A DNA stretch of 64,000 nucleotides from Ideonella_A intermedia_A (GTDB lineage: Bacteria; Pseudomonadota; Gammaproteobacteria; Burkholderiales; Burkholderiaceae_C): NCBI GenBank assembly GCA_943370175.1, contig CALRPU020000017.1, forward strand, positions 1 to 64,000. The letters run 5' to 3'. The notes under the pieces are model-generated. The model was not told the origin of the DNA and did not search any database. It saw only the letters and a program-made list of their open reading frames with translations. Position 1 is the first letter of the stretch; every line of letters begins with the position of its first letter. A program made the translations under genes and the position numbers. This document shows positions 45,054 to 60,263 of this stretch, piece after piece.

Positions 45054-45898
45054 CAGCGGGCCCCTTGGACGCCGAAATCGTCGGCGACCGAACGACCCGG
45101 ATAGTGGAATTGCACCGGCCCGTCCGGCTTGGCATGGAAGAACTGGTCGACCAGGGGGTCATCGCTGGCGCGCAAGGCGGCAGGGCTGCCCTCGGCCACC
45201 ACGCCGCCGTTGGCGATGAAGACGATGTGGTCCGCAATCGCGAAGGTTTCCTCGACGTCATGGGACACGACGATGCTGGTCACGCCCAGCGCATCGTTGA
45301 GTTCGCGAATGAGCTTGGCCGCCATCGCCATCGAGATCGGATCCAGGCCGGCAAATGGCTCGTCGTACATGATCAAGTCAGGGTCCAGCGCGATGGCGCG
45401 CGCCAAGGCCACGCGTCGGGCCATGCCGCCGGACACCTGGGAAGGCATCAGGTCGCGCGCACCGCGCAAGCCGACGGCATTGAGCTTCATCAGCACCAGG
45501 TCGCGGATCATGGCGTCGTTCAACCGCGTGTGTTCTCGCAGCGGAAACGCCACGTTGTCGAACACCGACAAGTCGGTGAACAAGGCACCAAACTGAAAGA
45601 GCAAGCCCATGCGCCGACGCACTGCGAACAGCGCATCCCGGTCCAGACCGGCGAGGTCGACCCCGTCGAACAGGACCTGGCCCGACATGGGCGCCAACTG
45701 GCGGCCGATCAGGCGCAGCACCGTGGTCTTGCCCCCGCCCGAGGTGCCCATCAGGCCCACCACCTGCCCACGCGGGATGGTCAGGTTCACGTTGCGAAGG
45801 ATGATGCGGTCGCCATAACCGCACGTGACCCCCCTCAGCTCGATCAGCGGCGGCGACTTTGGGGGGGACGGGAGGGCAGCAGGTTGCGCAGTGGCCAT
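45053..45898 (-). CDS. mlaF: MlaF ABC-transporter ATPase
   Basis: 281 residues from ATG 45898. Walker A GTSGGGKTTVLRL, Q loop LFQFGALFTDL, signature VSGGMARRVALARA, Walker B LIMYDEPFAGLD, H loop VVSHDVEE. Upstream in-frame ATG 45934 falls near a TATGAT box (45949-45944) and is less likely. First gene of the mla operon. Confidence 0.95.
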   Translation of the reverse strand: MATAQPAALPSPPKSPPLIELRGVTCGYGDRIILRNVNLTIPRGQVVGLMGTSGGGKTTVLRLIGRQLAPMSGQVLFDGVDLAGLDRDALFAVRRRMGLLFQFGALFTDLSVFDNVAFPLREHTRLNDAMIRDLVLMKLNAVGLRGARDLMPSQVSGGMARRVALARAIALDPDLIMYDEPFAGLDPISMAMAAKLIRELNDALGVTSIVVSHDVEETFAIADHIVFIANGGVVAEGSPAALRASDDPLVDQFFHAKPDGPVQFHYPGRSVADDFGVQGAR

Positions 45899-45983
45899 CT
45901 TGGGCAGGTCAAACCAGCGCAGGACGCGCCGCATTGGCGCCGCATCATAGGGGATAACACCCAGGCCCGCCGACGCCCGGCGC

Positions 45984-46001
45984 CACCGTGCCGGCACGGT
46001 G
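45984..46001. terminator. Perfect 18-bp palindrome between gltD and mlaF
   Basis: CACCGTGCCGGCACGGTG is a perfect palindrome in the 131-bp gap after gltD and before mlaF, both on the minus strand. No T tract, so hairpin termination is possible but unproven; it could also be a protein site for the mla promoter. Confidence 0.4.
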
Positions 46002-46029
46002 CAACGACGGGCGGCGGTGTTCGCGTTGG

Positions 46030-47508
<1,479 letters not shown>

Positions 47509-47551
47509 GATGTCGCTGTCCTGTTGAAGCGTGTTCGTTGACGGGGTGTGC

Positions 47552-52330
<4,779 letters not shown>

Positions 52331-52360
52331 GGCGCGTTCCGATCAGGGTTCAGGGCCGCG

Positions 52361-52389
52361 AGCTTACTGCAGCGCAGCATTGGGTTCAA
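52361..52389 (-). promoter_or_regulatory. Possible gltB promoter
   Basis: On the minus strand TTGAAC (52389-52384), 17-bp spacer, TAAGCT (52366-52361). Both hexamers match their consensus only partly. It sits between gltB and the 49-bp dyad. Confidence 0.35.
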
Positions 52390-52407
52390 GCAAATATCGC
52401 CTCACTG

Positions 52408-52456
52408 TGACCCCAATTATTAGAGTGATCCACTGGATATAAAATAAATGGGGTCA
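52408..52456. repeat. 49-bp dyad at the 3' end of the RAYT-like gene
   Basis: TGACCCC (52408-52414) and GGGGTCA (52450-52456) are inverted ends. The middle holds the palindrome ATCCACTGGAT (52428-52438), and the flanks are AT-rich (AATTATTA, TAAAATAAAT), unlike the surrounding GC-rich DNA. It lies 8 bp from the RAYT-like stop. A REP-type element mobilised by a RAYT is the leading explanation. Confidence 0.65.
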
Positions 52457-52464
52457 GAGACAAA

Positions 52465-53157
52465 TCAGGCGCGCGGGCTGGGCGGTCGCCCGCGCCGGCC
52501 AGGCAGCAAGCGCCGTGCCTGACTGCGGGCCAGGGATTCGGTGAAAGCCTCGTCGCCCAGCACCCAACCGCCGTCGGTGGCCGCCGCCACCGCCTGGGCG
52601 CGCTGAGCGTCCACCGACGTGGTGCAGAGCTGCTGAAAGCGCGCTTCGCGCTCGAATGGCGTGTTGCCGATCTGCCAGTACGTCGGGTGGTCCGTGACCA
52701 GGGGATCGGTGCGCCGGCCCAGGTGATGGGCGGCGCTGCTGGCCGCCCAATCGGCGGGGTGATCCACCAAGCCCGCACAGACGGGCGCCAGGTCAATCAG
52801 GCGCATGGCGTCCACCACCCAGGCCGAGGCCTGCAACACGGCGCACCGGTAGCGGCCGTCCCACGGGCTTCCGGACTCACCGTGACGGGCATTGAATGCC
52901 CCGACGTGCCGTCGTCCCAGCCGCTGCATCGCGAGGCTGAGGTCCTTGCCCTGCCGTGGCGTCAGCAGCAACTGCAGGCGATCCGGCAGGACCACGTAGG
53001 CGTGCACCGCCACGGCCAGCTCGCGCGTGACCACCAGCAAGGCATCAAGCAGCTGGGCACGGTCGACCTCGTCGTGGGCGATGACGGCCCCGGCGCGCGC
53101 GCGGTGAACCACGTGGTGAAGTTGCTGGTCAATCGCCAGCCGGGGCAGTCGTGCCAT
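52465..53157 (-). CDS. RAYT-like (REP-associated tyrosine transposase, Y1/IS200-type) protein lacking catalytic residues
   Basis: 230 residues. MARLPRLAIDQQLHHVVHRA and HAYVVLPDRLQLLLTPRQGK follow the RAYT layout, as do ALNPVRAGLV-like APVCAGLVDHPADW and a C-terminal conserved WVLGDEAF. In active members the second block reads PDHLHLLLTP; here both His of the HUH pair are replaced (Arg, Gln). The usual Tyr before the NPVRA block is Leu or Met (AMRLIDLAPV). The frame is intact. ATG 53157. Confidence 0.8.
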   Translation of the reverse strand: MARLPRLAIDQQLHHVVHRARAGAVIAHDEVDRAQLLDALLVVTRELAVAVHAYVVLPDRLQLLLTPRQGKDLSLAMQRLGRRHVGAFNARHGESGSPWDGRYRCAVLQASAWVVDAMRLIDLAPVCAGLVDHPADWAASSAAHHLGRRTDPLVTDHPTYWQIGNTPFEREARFQQLCTTSVDAQRAQAVAAATDGGWVLGDEAFTESLARSQARRLLPGRRGRPPSPRA

Positions 53158-53189
53158 GAATTCCAGAGCGGGGAGCGGCCCCGCCAGCG

Positions 53190-53978
53190 TCAAAGATTCT
53201 GGCTTGAAATCACGGCCGGGCGGCGGGGCGACGACGCGGCCGCCAGCGTGGAATCGAACTCCACTTCGATTCGCACCAACGACTTGACCACACGGCCGTC
53301 GACCTGCCCGGGCGCGAAGCGTGTGGCCATGAACACCCGCCGGGCCTGCGCTTCGAGCGCCGGCGGCAGGGTCGGACCATCGGGCACCATGCGCTGGGGC
53401 CAACCCGACTCGTCAATGAACAAGGAGAACACCGCCTTGAACCGGCCCACGACACCCGCGCCGGCCGGCCAAGGCAGCTGAACGTCGTCCAAGGGGGCGG
53501 GCGCCTGTGTGAGCGCCTTGCGCAGCACGTAGCCGTCGACCGCGGGCAGATTGGCGCCCGGCACCTGCGCGGCAGCGGCGGCTTCCTCAGCCGTGGCGGT
53601 GGCGGTGCCGACGGTGGGCGGGGCGTCGGGCGGCGATGGGCGCGGTGAGACGGCGGGCAAGTCAGGCGCCGCAGCGGGTGCCGGGGACTCGGTCGAGTCC
53701 GGTGGTGTCCATGACGCGGCGGTGGTGGCAGTGGCCGTGGCGAGCGGTGGCTCGGTGACGCCCGTTGGGACGGGCATCGACAGGTTTGTCACCGCAATGA
53801 GGCGAACCGCCACCGTCGGTGACGAGGCCGCCGTCAGCGCGGGGGCGGGCCCGAGGTCCAGCAGCACGAGGCCGTGAAGTGCAACCGACACCGCGACCGA
53901 CGCCGCGACCGGCCACGCGCACAGCATGCGGCGCCGCGGCCGCGCGGCCGTGGCGCGCGCCTCAGTCGATGAGCTCAC
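53190..53978 (-). CDS. TonB-like protein
   Basis: 262 residues. One N-terminal membrane helix (PVAASVAVSVALHGLVLLDL), a Pro/Ala/Thr-rich spacer (about 60-150) and a TonB-C-like domain (VVGRFKAVFSLFIDESGWPQ...ALEAQARRVFMATRFAPGQV). Such proteins couple the proton motive force to outer-membrane transport. GTG 53978 overlaps the pilY1 stop by 17 bp; ATG 53927 is an alternative. No exbB/exbD is nearby. Confidence 0.75.
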   Translation of the reverse strand: MSSSTEARATAARPRRRMLCAWPVAASVAVSVALHGLVLLDLGPAPALTAASSPTVAVRLIAVTNLSMPVPTGVTEPPLATATATTAASWTPPDSTESPAPAAAPDLPAVSPRPSPPDAPPTVGTATATAEEAAAAAQVPGANLPAVDGYVLRKALTQAPAPLDDVQLPWPAGAGVVGRFKAVFSLFIDESGWPQRMVPDGPTLPPALEAQARRVFMATRFAPGQVDGRVVKSLVRIEVEFDSTLAAASSPRRPAVISSQNL

Positions 53979-56900
53979 GCCATGACGAGCGGCGCGTCGG
54001 CCCGCTGCCCGCAGGCAGCACTGGCGACAGGCTGATCTGTTCCGTCTTGCCTTCGCTGTCCTTGACGTACAGCGTCGAGGTGCCCGGATCGCCGTTCGCG
54101 CCGCTGGTGGTCGCGCCGGTCAGTCCGACGATCAGGGCCTTGTCGCTGTACAGCTTGCCGATGGCCTGCTCCGACTTGGGCTTCAGGCCCGTGTTGATGT
54201 CGATCTGGTACAGCCAGGACGAACCACCCGACTTGCAGGCGTCGCCGCTCGGCACCGCGGTGGCAACGGCCAGCGTCGATCCCAGCAGGCCCATGTTCGT
54301 GACGATGCGTTCCGCGCTGACGGGCAGGTCAAACCACCAGCCGTCCTGGGTGTCCCAGTTCACCGAGTTGGTGGGCGTCACGGTGTTGGCGGTTCGGTCC
54401 GTGACGGACACGGTGTGCTTCACCACGTTGGTATTGGTGCGAACCACCCCGAGCCCGGTGGAGGTCAGTTTGTCCTTCAACAAGTACAGGGACTGCTGGG
54501 TGGTGTCGTTCACGTCGCTTGTGCCCAGGAAGCGGCCCGTGCCCACGGCCACGGCCGCGTAGAGGCCGTTGATCAACACCGGCTCTGGCCGTGCCGTGAT
54601 CGGCTGGGGGGCGCCCGAGCTGGTCTGAAGCTGGGCCATCAGGTGCGCCGCCTGGTTGGGCGGGTACAGGTTGTCGATGTCGAAGCGCCAGAGGTTGCCC
54701 AGCAAGTCGCCGCCGTAGAAGCGCGTGGTGGTGTTGTTGGTGGCCTTGTCGACCCAGGCATTGATCTTCGCCAGCCCGCTCGGCGTGGCCGAACTGCCCG
54801 CCGTGGTCGGGAGGTCGAGCAGCTTGGCCCCGGTGTAGGCGTTCAGCACAAAGAGCCGGCCTTTCCCGTCGTTGGTGTTGTTGTAACCAGAGGCGAAGGC
54901 CACCACCCAGGTGCCGTCGGCCCGCTTCGTGATGATCGGGTTGCCGTAGCTCAGGCCCAGGTTCGTGTCGGTGAACTCCCACAGGGTCTGCGGGTTGTCC
55001 GGGTCGGTCACGTCCAGCGCGAAATACGCGCGGCCACCGGCACCGAGCCCCCCCACCAGGATGGTTCGCCATGCCCCGCTGACATAAACGTCACCCACCA
55101 CCGGTTCGGCGTCGACGAAGTACTGGTGCAACGACGCGTAGTTGGCATTGGCCAGCTTGTACATGTTGGGCATGACGGCGGTGGGCACGTACGCCCACAA
55201 CTCCTCGCCAGTGGCGGCGGAAAACGCGTGCAGCATGCCGTCGTTGGCCCCGGCATACACCATGGGTTTGCGCGAGGCCTTGCTTGCCGCGTAGCTGGCG
55301 TAGCCAGCGTCGGTGTAGGCAAACGGGGGCTTGCCGACGTACACGGGCGCACCGGCGATGATGTCGCCGAGCACCTTGCGCCCCTCCAGGGTGTTGCGAC
55401 TGCGGAACAGCGGCGAGGTGGTGTTGGTTTCCTCGTAGGTGGCGTCACCGCGCAGGTAGTTGATGAGGTTCGTGGCGCTGTTTGCGAGCGTGACGTTGGC
55501 CGCCACGAGGGTCGAACATTGAGCGGCCACCACCGTCTTGCTGCAAAAGTTCAGGAAGTTCGACGCGGTGTAGCCGTCGGCGTCCAGGTTGGTGAAGTTG
55601 AACAGCCGCAAGGTGGGCGTCGTGGGCCCTTGGCGGTAGTAGATCTTGCGGTCGGACCAGGTCTTGGCGGCCAGCATCGTCTGCGCCGACCACACGACCG
55701 TGTCGCTGATCTCGCCGGTGGCGCCATCGACGGAATACGACTTCACGTCGCCCGTCCACTCGTTCGTCTTGTAGCCCGCCTGGAAGACGCGGTTCGCGTC
55801 GTTGCCGCCCGCGTCATCGGGCACCAGCACCAAGGTATCGAAGGACGCCGCCGCACCCGAGCCGGTCGAGCCCGCGATCGAATTGACCACGCCACTGATG
55901 GCGGCGCTGAGCGCCGTGGCATCAAGTGCCGAGTAGTACTGACCACGGCCATTGACCGCCGCGTGCCAGAGGTCATCGATGTTGCGCGCATCGCCCGATC
56001 CGCCGCTGATGATGGTGGTCGTGGCGGGCCAGTTCTTGGTGCCATTCTTCAGGGCCACGTAATCGCCGCTGGTCTGGGTCAAGTAGTTCTTGTCGTAGGC
56101 CAAGGTGCCGCTGACGCCCAGGCCGATGGTGAAAGTGGTCAGGTGTTGGGCTGTGTTGGTGTCTCGCCCCCCGCCAGGAACGATGTCGGAACAGACGTCG
56201 GTGGCCACACCGGCCGCCGTCGTCGACGCGCAGTTGCCCAGCGCGGCGTTGCGCAAGTCGGTGCTGTAGTAGTACTGCGCCACGTCGGACAGGGTGTCGC
56301 TGGAGCCACCGCTGGTGGTGGTGGTGACTTCCGGGGTGCCCGTGGTCGGACCGATCTTGCTGATCTGGCTGATGTTCGGGTCGGTCACATTGTCGGTTGT
56401 GCTGGTCGTCGACGGCGTCGTGGTGGTCACGCCGGAAGCCGCCAGCGTGAAGGTGCAGTTCTGCGTGACGATCGTGGACCCATCTTCGTAATTCGGGTTC
56501 GTCGTCGTGTTGGTCACGATTGGCGCAGGAGCGACCGGGCTGCTCGGCGTCGTCGTGGTCGTGGTCGTCGCGTCGCTGGTGCCCGTCACGCTGCCGTTGG
56601 TCACCGTGACCGTGCGGGTCGCGACCACGGTGTCCTGCGAATAGGTCGTGGCCTGTGTGGTGAACGATTCAGTCAAGGTCTGCCGCGTCGTCAGTGTTCG
56701 CTTGCGACCAAAAGTGCACCCGCTGGTGGTGACTTCCACCTTGTTGCGCGTGGTCACGCGCGTGGTCTTGGTGAAGCTGTCGGTCTTGGTGACCGTCACG
56801 GTGGTGGTGGGCGTCTTGGTGACGGTGGTGCTGCTGCCACCGTCGTACATCGGGCGCAACTCGGTGGCGTCCTGGTTGCCCACCAAGGTGCCATCCAGCT

Positions 56901-57885
56901 TGTAAGGGCCGTAGGTGCTGCTCTCCGCCACCCCGGGGCTGCCACCCGAGTTCCAGTAACCGTCCGTGGTCAGGATCGCGAAATTCCGTTGGCAGGCGTA
57001 CTCCATCGGGTCGTAGGTTTGCCCGCTCACCTTCTTGGCGTAGTACTGCCCCACCTTGGCCAAGGCCCCGCGCAGCGGGGTGCCCCCTGCCGGCGCAGCG
57101 CCGTACAGGCTGCTGTAGAAATTCGCCTTCTGCGTGGCATCAAACACCTTCACATCGCGAAAGTTCGCGCCATCGGTGATGCTGGTGCTGTTGATGCGGC
57201 TGAAGCCCACGCGGTAGCCCGAGTCCAAGGCCTGCACCGCCTTGCCCACCGCGGTGCGCATCAGCAAATAGCGCTTGCTGTAGTACGAGTACCAGTTGGC
57301 GTAGTTCTGCGCGTCCGTGGAACTCGCCGTCATCGTGACCTTCGTGAACTTGCTGCTGCCCGGCGAGGCGCCGATGGTGCTCATGCACTCCTGGTAGAAG
57401 GTCGTCGAGGTGATGACATTGCCCGAGCTGTCGTAGGTCCAACCCATCTTGGGCTGCAGCGTGCCGGTCGTGGCGTAGCGGTAGTAGAACGTGTTCGTCA
57501 GGTCCACCGTGCCGGAAGTGCTGACGTAGCCGTCGGTCTTGGCGGCGGTGAAGCTGGCGTTCGCGTAGTTGGTGTTGGTCGAGGTGATTGGCGGCGAGTA
57601 AGTCACCGTCGGGTCATACGCGAGGCCGTTGCACTGCGCTGAGTACAGGGCGTAGACGTTGGTGTTGCCATTGATCTCATCGGGCATGTAGCTCCAGGCC
57701 ATCGACCCGGAGTCGTCCAGGATGAACATCATGTTCGGCTTGGCGCTCACGTTCGTGCGCGTGATCAAGGGCTCCGACGAAATGTCCGTGGTCGCCGCCG
57801 ACAAGGGCTTCGCGCCCATCGCCAACAGCACCATGGCCGCCAATACCAAGGCGGCGTGACCCGTGCGTGAAGATGACCACAACAT
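53962..57885 (-). CDS. pilY1: Type IV pilus tip adhesin/biogenesis protein PilY1
   Basis: 1307 residues. Signal peptide ends near GAKPLSA. vWA domain with MIDAS start FILDDSGSMAW (about 54-64). A Thr-rich segment of about 180 residues (351-528) interrupts this domain. The C-terminal PilC/PilY1 beta-propeller includes GDIIAGAPVYVGKPPFAY, VYAGANDGMLHAFSA and EFTDTNLGLSYGNPIITK; NLDADGY may be a calcium loop. It caps the pilus and controls retraction. Last of pilE-fimT-pilV-pilW-pilX-pilY1; 79 nt after pilX. Confidence 0.95.
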   Translation of the reverse strand: MLWSSSRTGHAALVLAAMVLLAMGAKPLSAATTDISSEPLITRTNVSAKPNMMFILDDSGSMAWSYMPDEINGNTNVYALYSAQCNGLAYDPTVTYSPPITSTNTNYANASFTAAKTDGYVSTSGTVDLTNTFYYRYATTGTLQPKMGWTYDSSGNVITSTTFYQECMSTIGASPGSSKFTKVTMTASSTDAQNYANWYSYYSKRYLLMRTAVGKAVQALDSGYRVGFSRINSTSITDGANFRDVKVFDATQKANFYSSLYGAAPAGGTPLRGALAKVGQYYAKKVSGQTYDPMEYACQRNFAILTTDGYWNSGGSPGVAESSTYGPYKLDGTLVGNQDATELRPMYDGGSSTTVTKTPTTTVTVTKTDSFTKTTRVTTRNKVEVTTSGCTFGRKRTLTTRQTLTESFTTQATTYSQDTVVATRTVTVTNGSVTGTSDATTTTTTTPSSPVAPAPIVTNTTTNPNYEDGSTIVTQNCTFTLAASGVTTTTPSTTSTTDNVTDPNISQISKIGPTTGTPEVTTTTSGGSSDTLSDVAQYYYSTDLRNAALGNCASTTAAGVATDVCSDIVPGGGRDTNTAQHLTTFTIGLGVSGTLAYDKNYLTQTSGDYVALKNGTKNWPATTTIISGGSGDARNIDDLWHAAVNGRGQYYSALDATALSAAISGVVNSIAGSTGSGAAASFDTLVLVPDDAGGNDANRVFQAGYKTNEWTGDVKSYSVDGATGEISDTVVWSAQTMLAAKTWSDRKIYYRQGPTTPTLRLFNFTNLDADGYTASNFLNFCSKTVVAAQCSTLVAANVTLANSATNLINYLRGDATYEETNTTSPLFRSRNTLEGRKVLGDIIAGAPVYVGKPPFAYTDAGYASYAASKASRKPMVYAGANDGMLHAFSAATGEELWAYVPTAVMPNMYKLANANYASLHQYFVDAEPVVGDVYVSGAWRTILVGGLGAGGRAYFALDVTDPDNPQTLWEFTDTNLGLSYGNPIITKRADGTWVVAFASGYNNTNDGKGRLFVLNAYTGAKLLDLPTTAGSSATPSGLAKINAWVDKATNNTTTRFYGGDLLGNLWRFDIDNLYPPNQAAHLMAQLQTSSGAPQPITARPEPVLINGLYAAVAVGTGRFLGTSDVNDTTQQSLYLLKDKLTSTGLGVVRTNTNVVKHTVSVTDRTANTVTPTNSVNWDTQDGWWFDLPVSAERIVTNMGLLGSTLAVATAVPSGDACKSGGSSWLYQIDINTGLKPKSEQAIGKLYSDKALIVGLTGATTSGANGDPGTSTLYVKDSEGKTEQISLSPVLPAGSGPTRRSSWRELID

Positions 57886-57964
57886 GATTGACCTCGAAGT
57901 AAAGCCCCAGCGGACAGGCCGCCTGGCGAAAGTGAAGCTCAGGGCCGGCGGACCGGCGCGGGGA

Positions 57965-58657
57965 TCAGAAATGAACGATGGTCTCGGTGAAGGCCACCGT
58001 GTTCCGTGCGCCTTCTATGCGCACGATGATTCGGTAATACGGCCCCGGGTCGACCACCGTGCCGCCGCGCCCGGAGGGATAACCCAATCCACCGCGGCCA
58101 AAACCCTCGTTGAGCGTCGCGGTGATCGGCTTGGCGCACGAATTGCCGGCAGCGTCAGGCGCCCCGGCCAAATTGCACAACCGGGTGATGACGTACTGCG
58201 CGCGGTCGCCAGTGGGCAAGTTGGTCACCGGCGAGGCCGGGATGCACGTGGTCCAACTGCCGGACGCATACGGTGTGGCGCAGTTGTTGCCCGCCCAATC
58301 GGCGACGACGCGGGTGGGGTCCGATGTTCGGTTGCCGGTGGGGTCCAGCGCGACCTGCGCCACCGGCTGGTAGCCCGAGCCTGCCTGCACGGCGTCCAGC
58401 TTGCCGGTTTGACGCAAGACGACCAGCGCGTTGATGGCCGCTTCCACCTGGAGGCCCGAGGTGGACACGCTGGCCTGCTTGAAGCCCAGGTTGCCCACCA
58501 CCAGGCTCGTCGTGTCGACCGAGCGAACCAAGGCCACCGCGGCCAAGGACATCGCCCCCAGGGTCAGCAAGGCAAAGAGTAACGACGCCCCCTGCTGGGC
58601 GGCGCGGCACGCTGTCCGCCCGGGCACCGAGGTCACCGTGGGTCGAAGTCGCATCAT
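57965..58657 (-). CDS. pilX: Minor pilin assembly protein PilX
   Basis: 230 residues. N-terminal QQGASLLFALLTLGAMSLAAVALVRSVD, the hydrophobic helix of PilX-type minor pilins. C-terminal half is a secreted globular region with several Cys. ATG 58657 overlaps the pilW stop (ATGA), one ATG after another. The frame extends upstream, but that part is antisense-free shadow of pilW. Confidence 0.88.
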   Translation of the reverse strand: MMRLRPTVTSVPGRTACRAAQQGASLLFALLTLGAMSLAAVALVRSVDTTSLVVGNLGFKQASVSTSGLQVEAAINALVVLRQTGKLDAVQAGSGYQPVAQVALDPTGNRTSDPTRVVADWAGNNCATPYASGSWTTCIPASPVTNLPTGDRAQYVITRLCNLAGAPDAAGNSCAKPITATLNEGFGRGGLGYPSGRGGTVVDPGPYYRIIVRIEGARNTVAFTETIVHF

Positions 58658-59811
58658 GAGCGCCACAACAGGTTGCGGATCGGCACGACCGTGTCGTAGA
58701 CCTTGTAACGGTAGCGCTTCCAATCGTTGGTGGTGATGTCGAAGTTGACGTTCAAGGTGAGGCACTGGCTGCTGGCGCAAGGGGTTGACCCCGTGACCGT
58801 GGGCGTGGCCCCCAGGTCCCACACGGGCGCTGTGGGCGTGACCTCGTCGGTTTCGTACTGGGTGCTGCGGGTGACGATGGCCAGGCGAACGGCGACCACC
58901 TGGGCCCACAGCGCTGGCGTGGTGGGTTCGACGTTGTCGTACACGTCGATGACGCCGTTGCCATCGGTGTCCTTGCCGTAGAAAGCCTGCAGGTTGACGA
59001 CGTTCGGGAACAGGTCCTGCGTCGACAGCGACGGGGGGACGGTGGTCGTCACGAACTCGGACAAGCGCAGCGTGCCTGCGACGACGGCGTAGCTGCGGTC
59101 GACCAAGCCCGCCCCCAGGTTGACCAGGTAGCTGCCCGCGGGATAACCCCCTGGCGGGAACAGGGCCAGCAACGCGGCCTGGTTGGCGCCGTTCCACTGG
59201 TTGGTGTCGCCGGCACCCGAGTTGTGGGCAATTGACTTGCCCGCCACGCTGCCCGTGCCGAGGTTGCGAAACACCGTGCATTGGTTCACGGCGGTGGGCG
59301 GGTCAGGCACCGCCACCATCAGGTCACCCGGGTTCACACCCACGGTGTTGTTGACCGCGAACTCGTCCACGCCAGCACCGGCCAAAGGGTGATCGCTGGT
59401 GACCCGGGTCGGCACCGAGAAGCTTGGCTTCGATGTCGCGTAGATCCGCACCGTGTCCGGCGCACCGCCCGCGCCATTGGTGATGATCACCGGCGCCAGC
59501 CGGCGAACCGCGCCGCCGTTGCCCGCGTTGAAGGCGGTAGCACGGACATTGCAACCCAGCCCGATCTGACTGGTCGTCAGGCCATACCCCGCCATCTCCA
59601 AGTCGCGCTGCAGCGCGTAGAGCGCGAGGTTGCCGGTGAGCTGGGCGTCCGAACCCGAGGTCGTGGTGCGCTTCTGGCCCTCGACGGCCAGCAACACTTG
59701 CGAAATCACCAGCACGGCCAACAGGCCGATCAGCAGGCCGACCATCAGCTCGATCAGCGTCACGCCACGCTGGCGGCGGCGCAAGGACAAAAGACGTCGA
59801 GTGCGGCGCAT
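58654..59811 (-). CDS. pilW: Minor pilin PilW
   Basis: 385 residues. Prepilin site RQRG|VTLIELMVGLLIGLLAV, then a long globular domain (QRDLEMAGYGLTTSQIG). Glu5 is present. PilD should process it. It helps prime pilus assembly with PilV, PilX and FimT. Follows pilV after a 6-nt gap. Confidence 0.92.
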   Translation of the reverse strand: MRRTRRLLSLRRRQRGVTLIELMVGLLIGLLAVLVISQVLLAVEGQKRTTTSGSDAQLTGNLALYALQRDLEMAGYGLTTSQIGLGCNVRATAFNAGNGGAVRRLAPVIITNGAGGAPDTVRIYATSKPSFSVPTRVTSDHPLAGAGVDEFAVNNTVGVNPGDLMVAVPDPPTAVNQCTVFRNLGTGSVAGKSIAHNSGAGDTNQWNGANQAALLALFPPGGYPAGSYLVNLGAGLVDRSYAVVAGTLRLSEFVTTTVPPSLSTQDLFPNVVNLQAFYGKDTDGNGVIDVYDNVEPTTPALWAQVVAVRLAIVTRSTQYETDEVTPTAPVWDLGATPTVTGSTPCASSQCLTLNVNFDITTNDWKRYRYKVYDTVVPIRNLLWRS

Positions 59812-59817
59812 GGCGGT

Positions 59818-60252
59818 TCAGATGCGGATCGCCGCCGCCGTGGCGTAGGTGCGCGTGTCTTCGCCGGGCGGTGTCCAGGTGATCGTGATTTCGACCAGGC
59901 CCGTGGCCCCCGGCCTGAGGACCAAGGTGCCACCGGGCAGGCGCGCGGCCACCTTTTGCTTCAGGACATTGCACGGGTTGAACGCGTCGCACTGCGCCGT
60001 AACCGTGTTGTATTGGTCGATGGACGCCACGTTGGCCCACATCGTGCCAATCAGTTCCTGCGCCAGGTAGGCCGCGTCGCCACGCAGCTTCGAGCCGGTT
60101 TGCGCCTGAGTCATCGAGGCCTGCAGGCCAACGATGCCCAAGACACCAAAGGCGAAAATCAGCAAGGCCACGAGGACTTCGAGCAGCAAAAACCCTTGCT
60201 GAAGCGGACGCGGCGCAGGCCGGTGGCGGGCGATGGTGTGATGAGGTGACAT
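59818..60252 (-). CDS. pilV: Minor pilin PilV
   Basis: 144 residues. Prepilin site LQQG|FLLLEVLVALLIFAFG, with GIVGLQASMTQAQTGSKLRG typical of PilV. ATG 60252, 11 nt after fimT. Short compared with P. aeruginosa PilV (about 185) but normal for beta-proteobacteria. Confidence 0.9.
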   Translation of the reverse strand: MSPHHTIARHRPAPRPLQQGFLLLEVLVALLIFAFGVLGIVGLQASMTQAQTGSKLRGDAAYLAQELIGTMWANVASIDQYNTVTAQCDAFNPCNVLKQKVAARLPGGTLVLRPGATGLVEITITWTPPGEDTRTYATAAAIRI

Positions 60253-60263
60253 GCGGAAGGCCG

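Noticed and set aside
52386..52796. Short frame overlapping the dyad and the RAYT-like 3' end
   Set aside because: It overlaps the RAYT-like gene in another frame and has no conserved content.
52465..53978. Active mobile element or genomic island
   Set aside because: There is no integrase, target-site duplication or terminal repeats bracketing several genes, and flanking genes are core. The RAYT-like gene is a single gene, probably resident.
54415..57642. Open frame of about 1075 codons on the plus strand across pilY1
   Set aside because: Antisense shadow of pilY1 with low-complexity Arg/Gly/Val/His composition.
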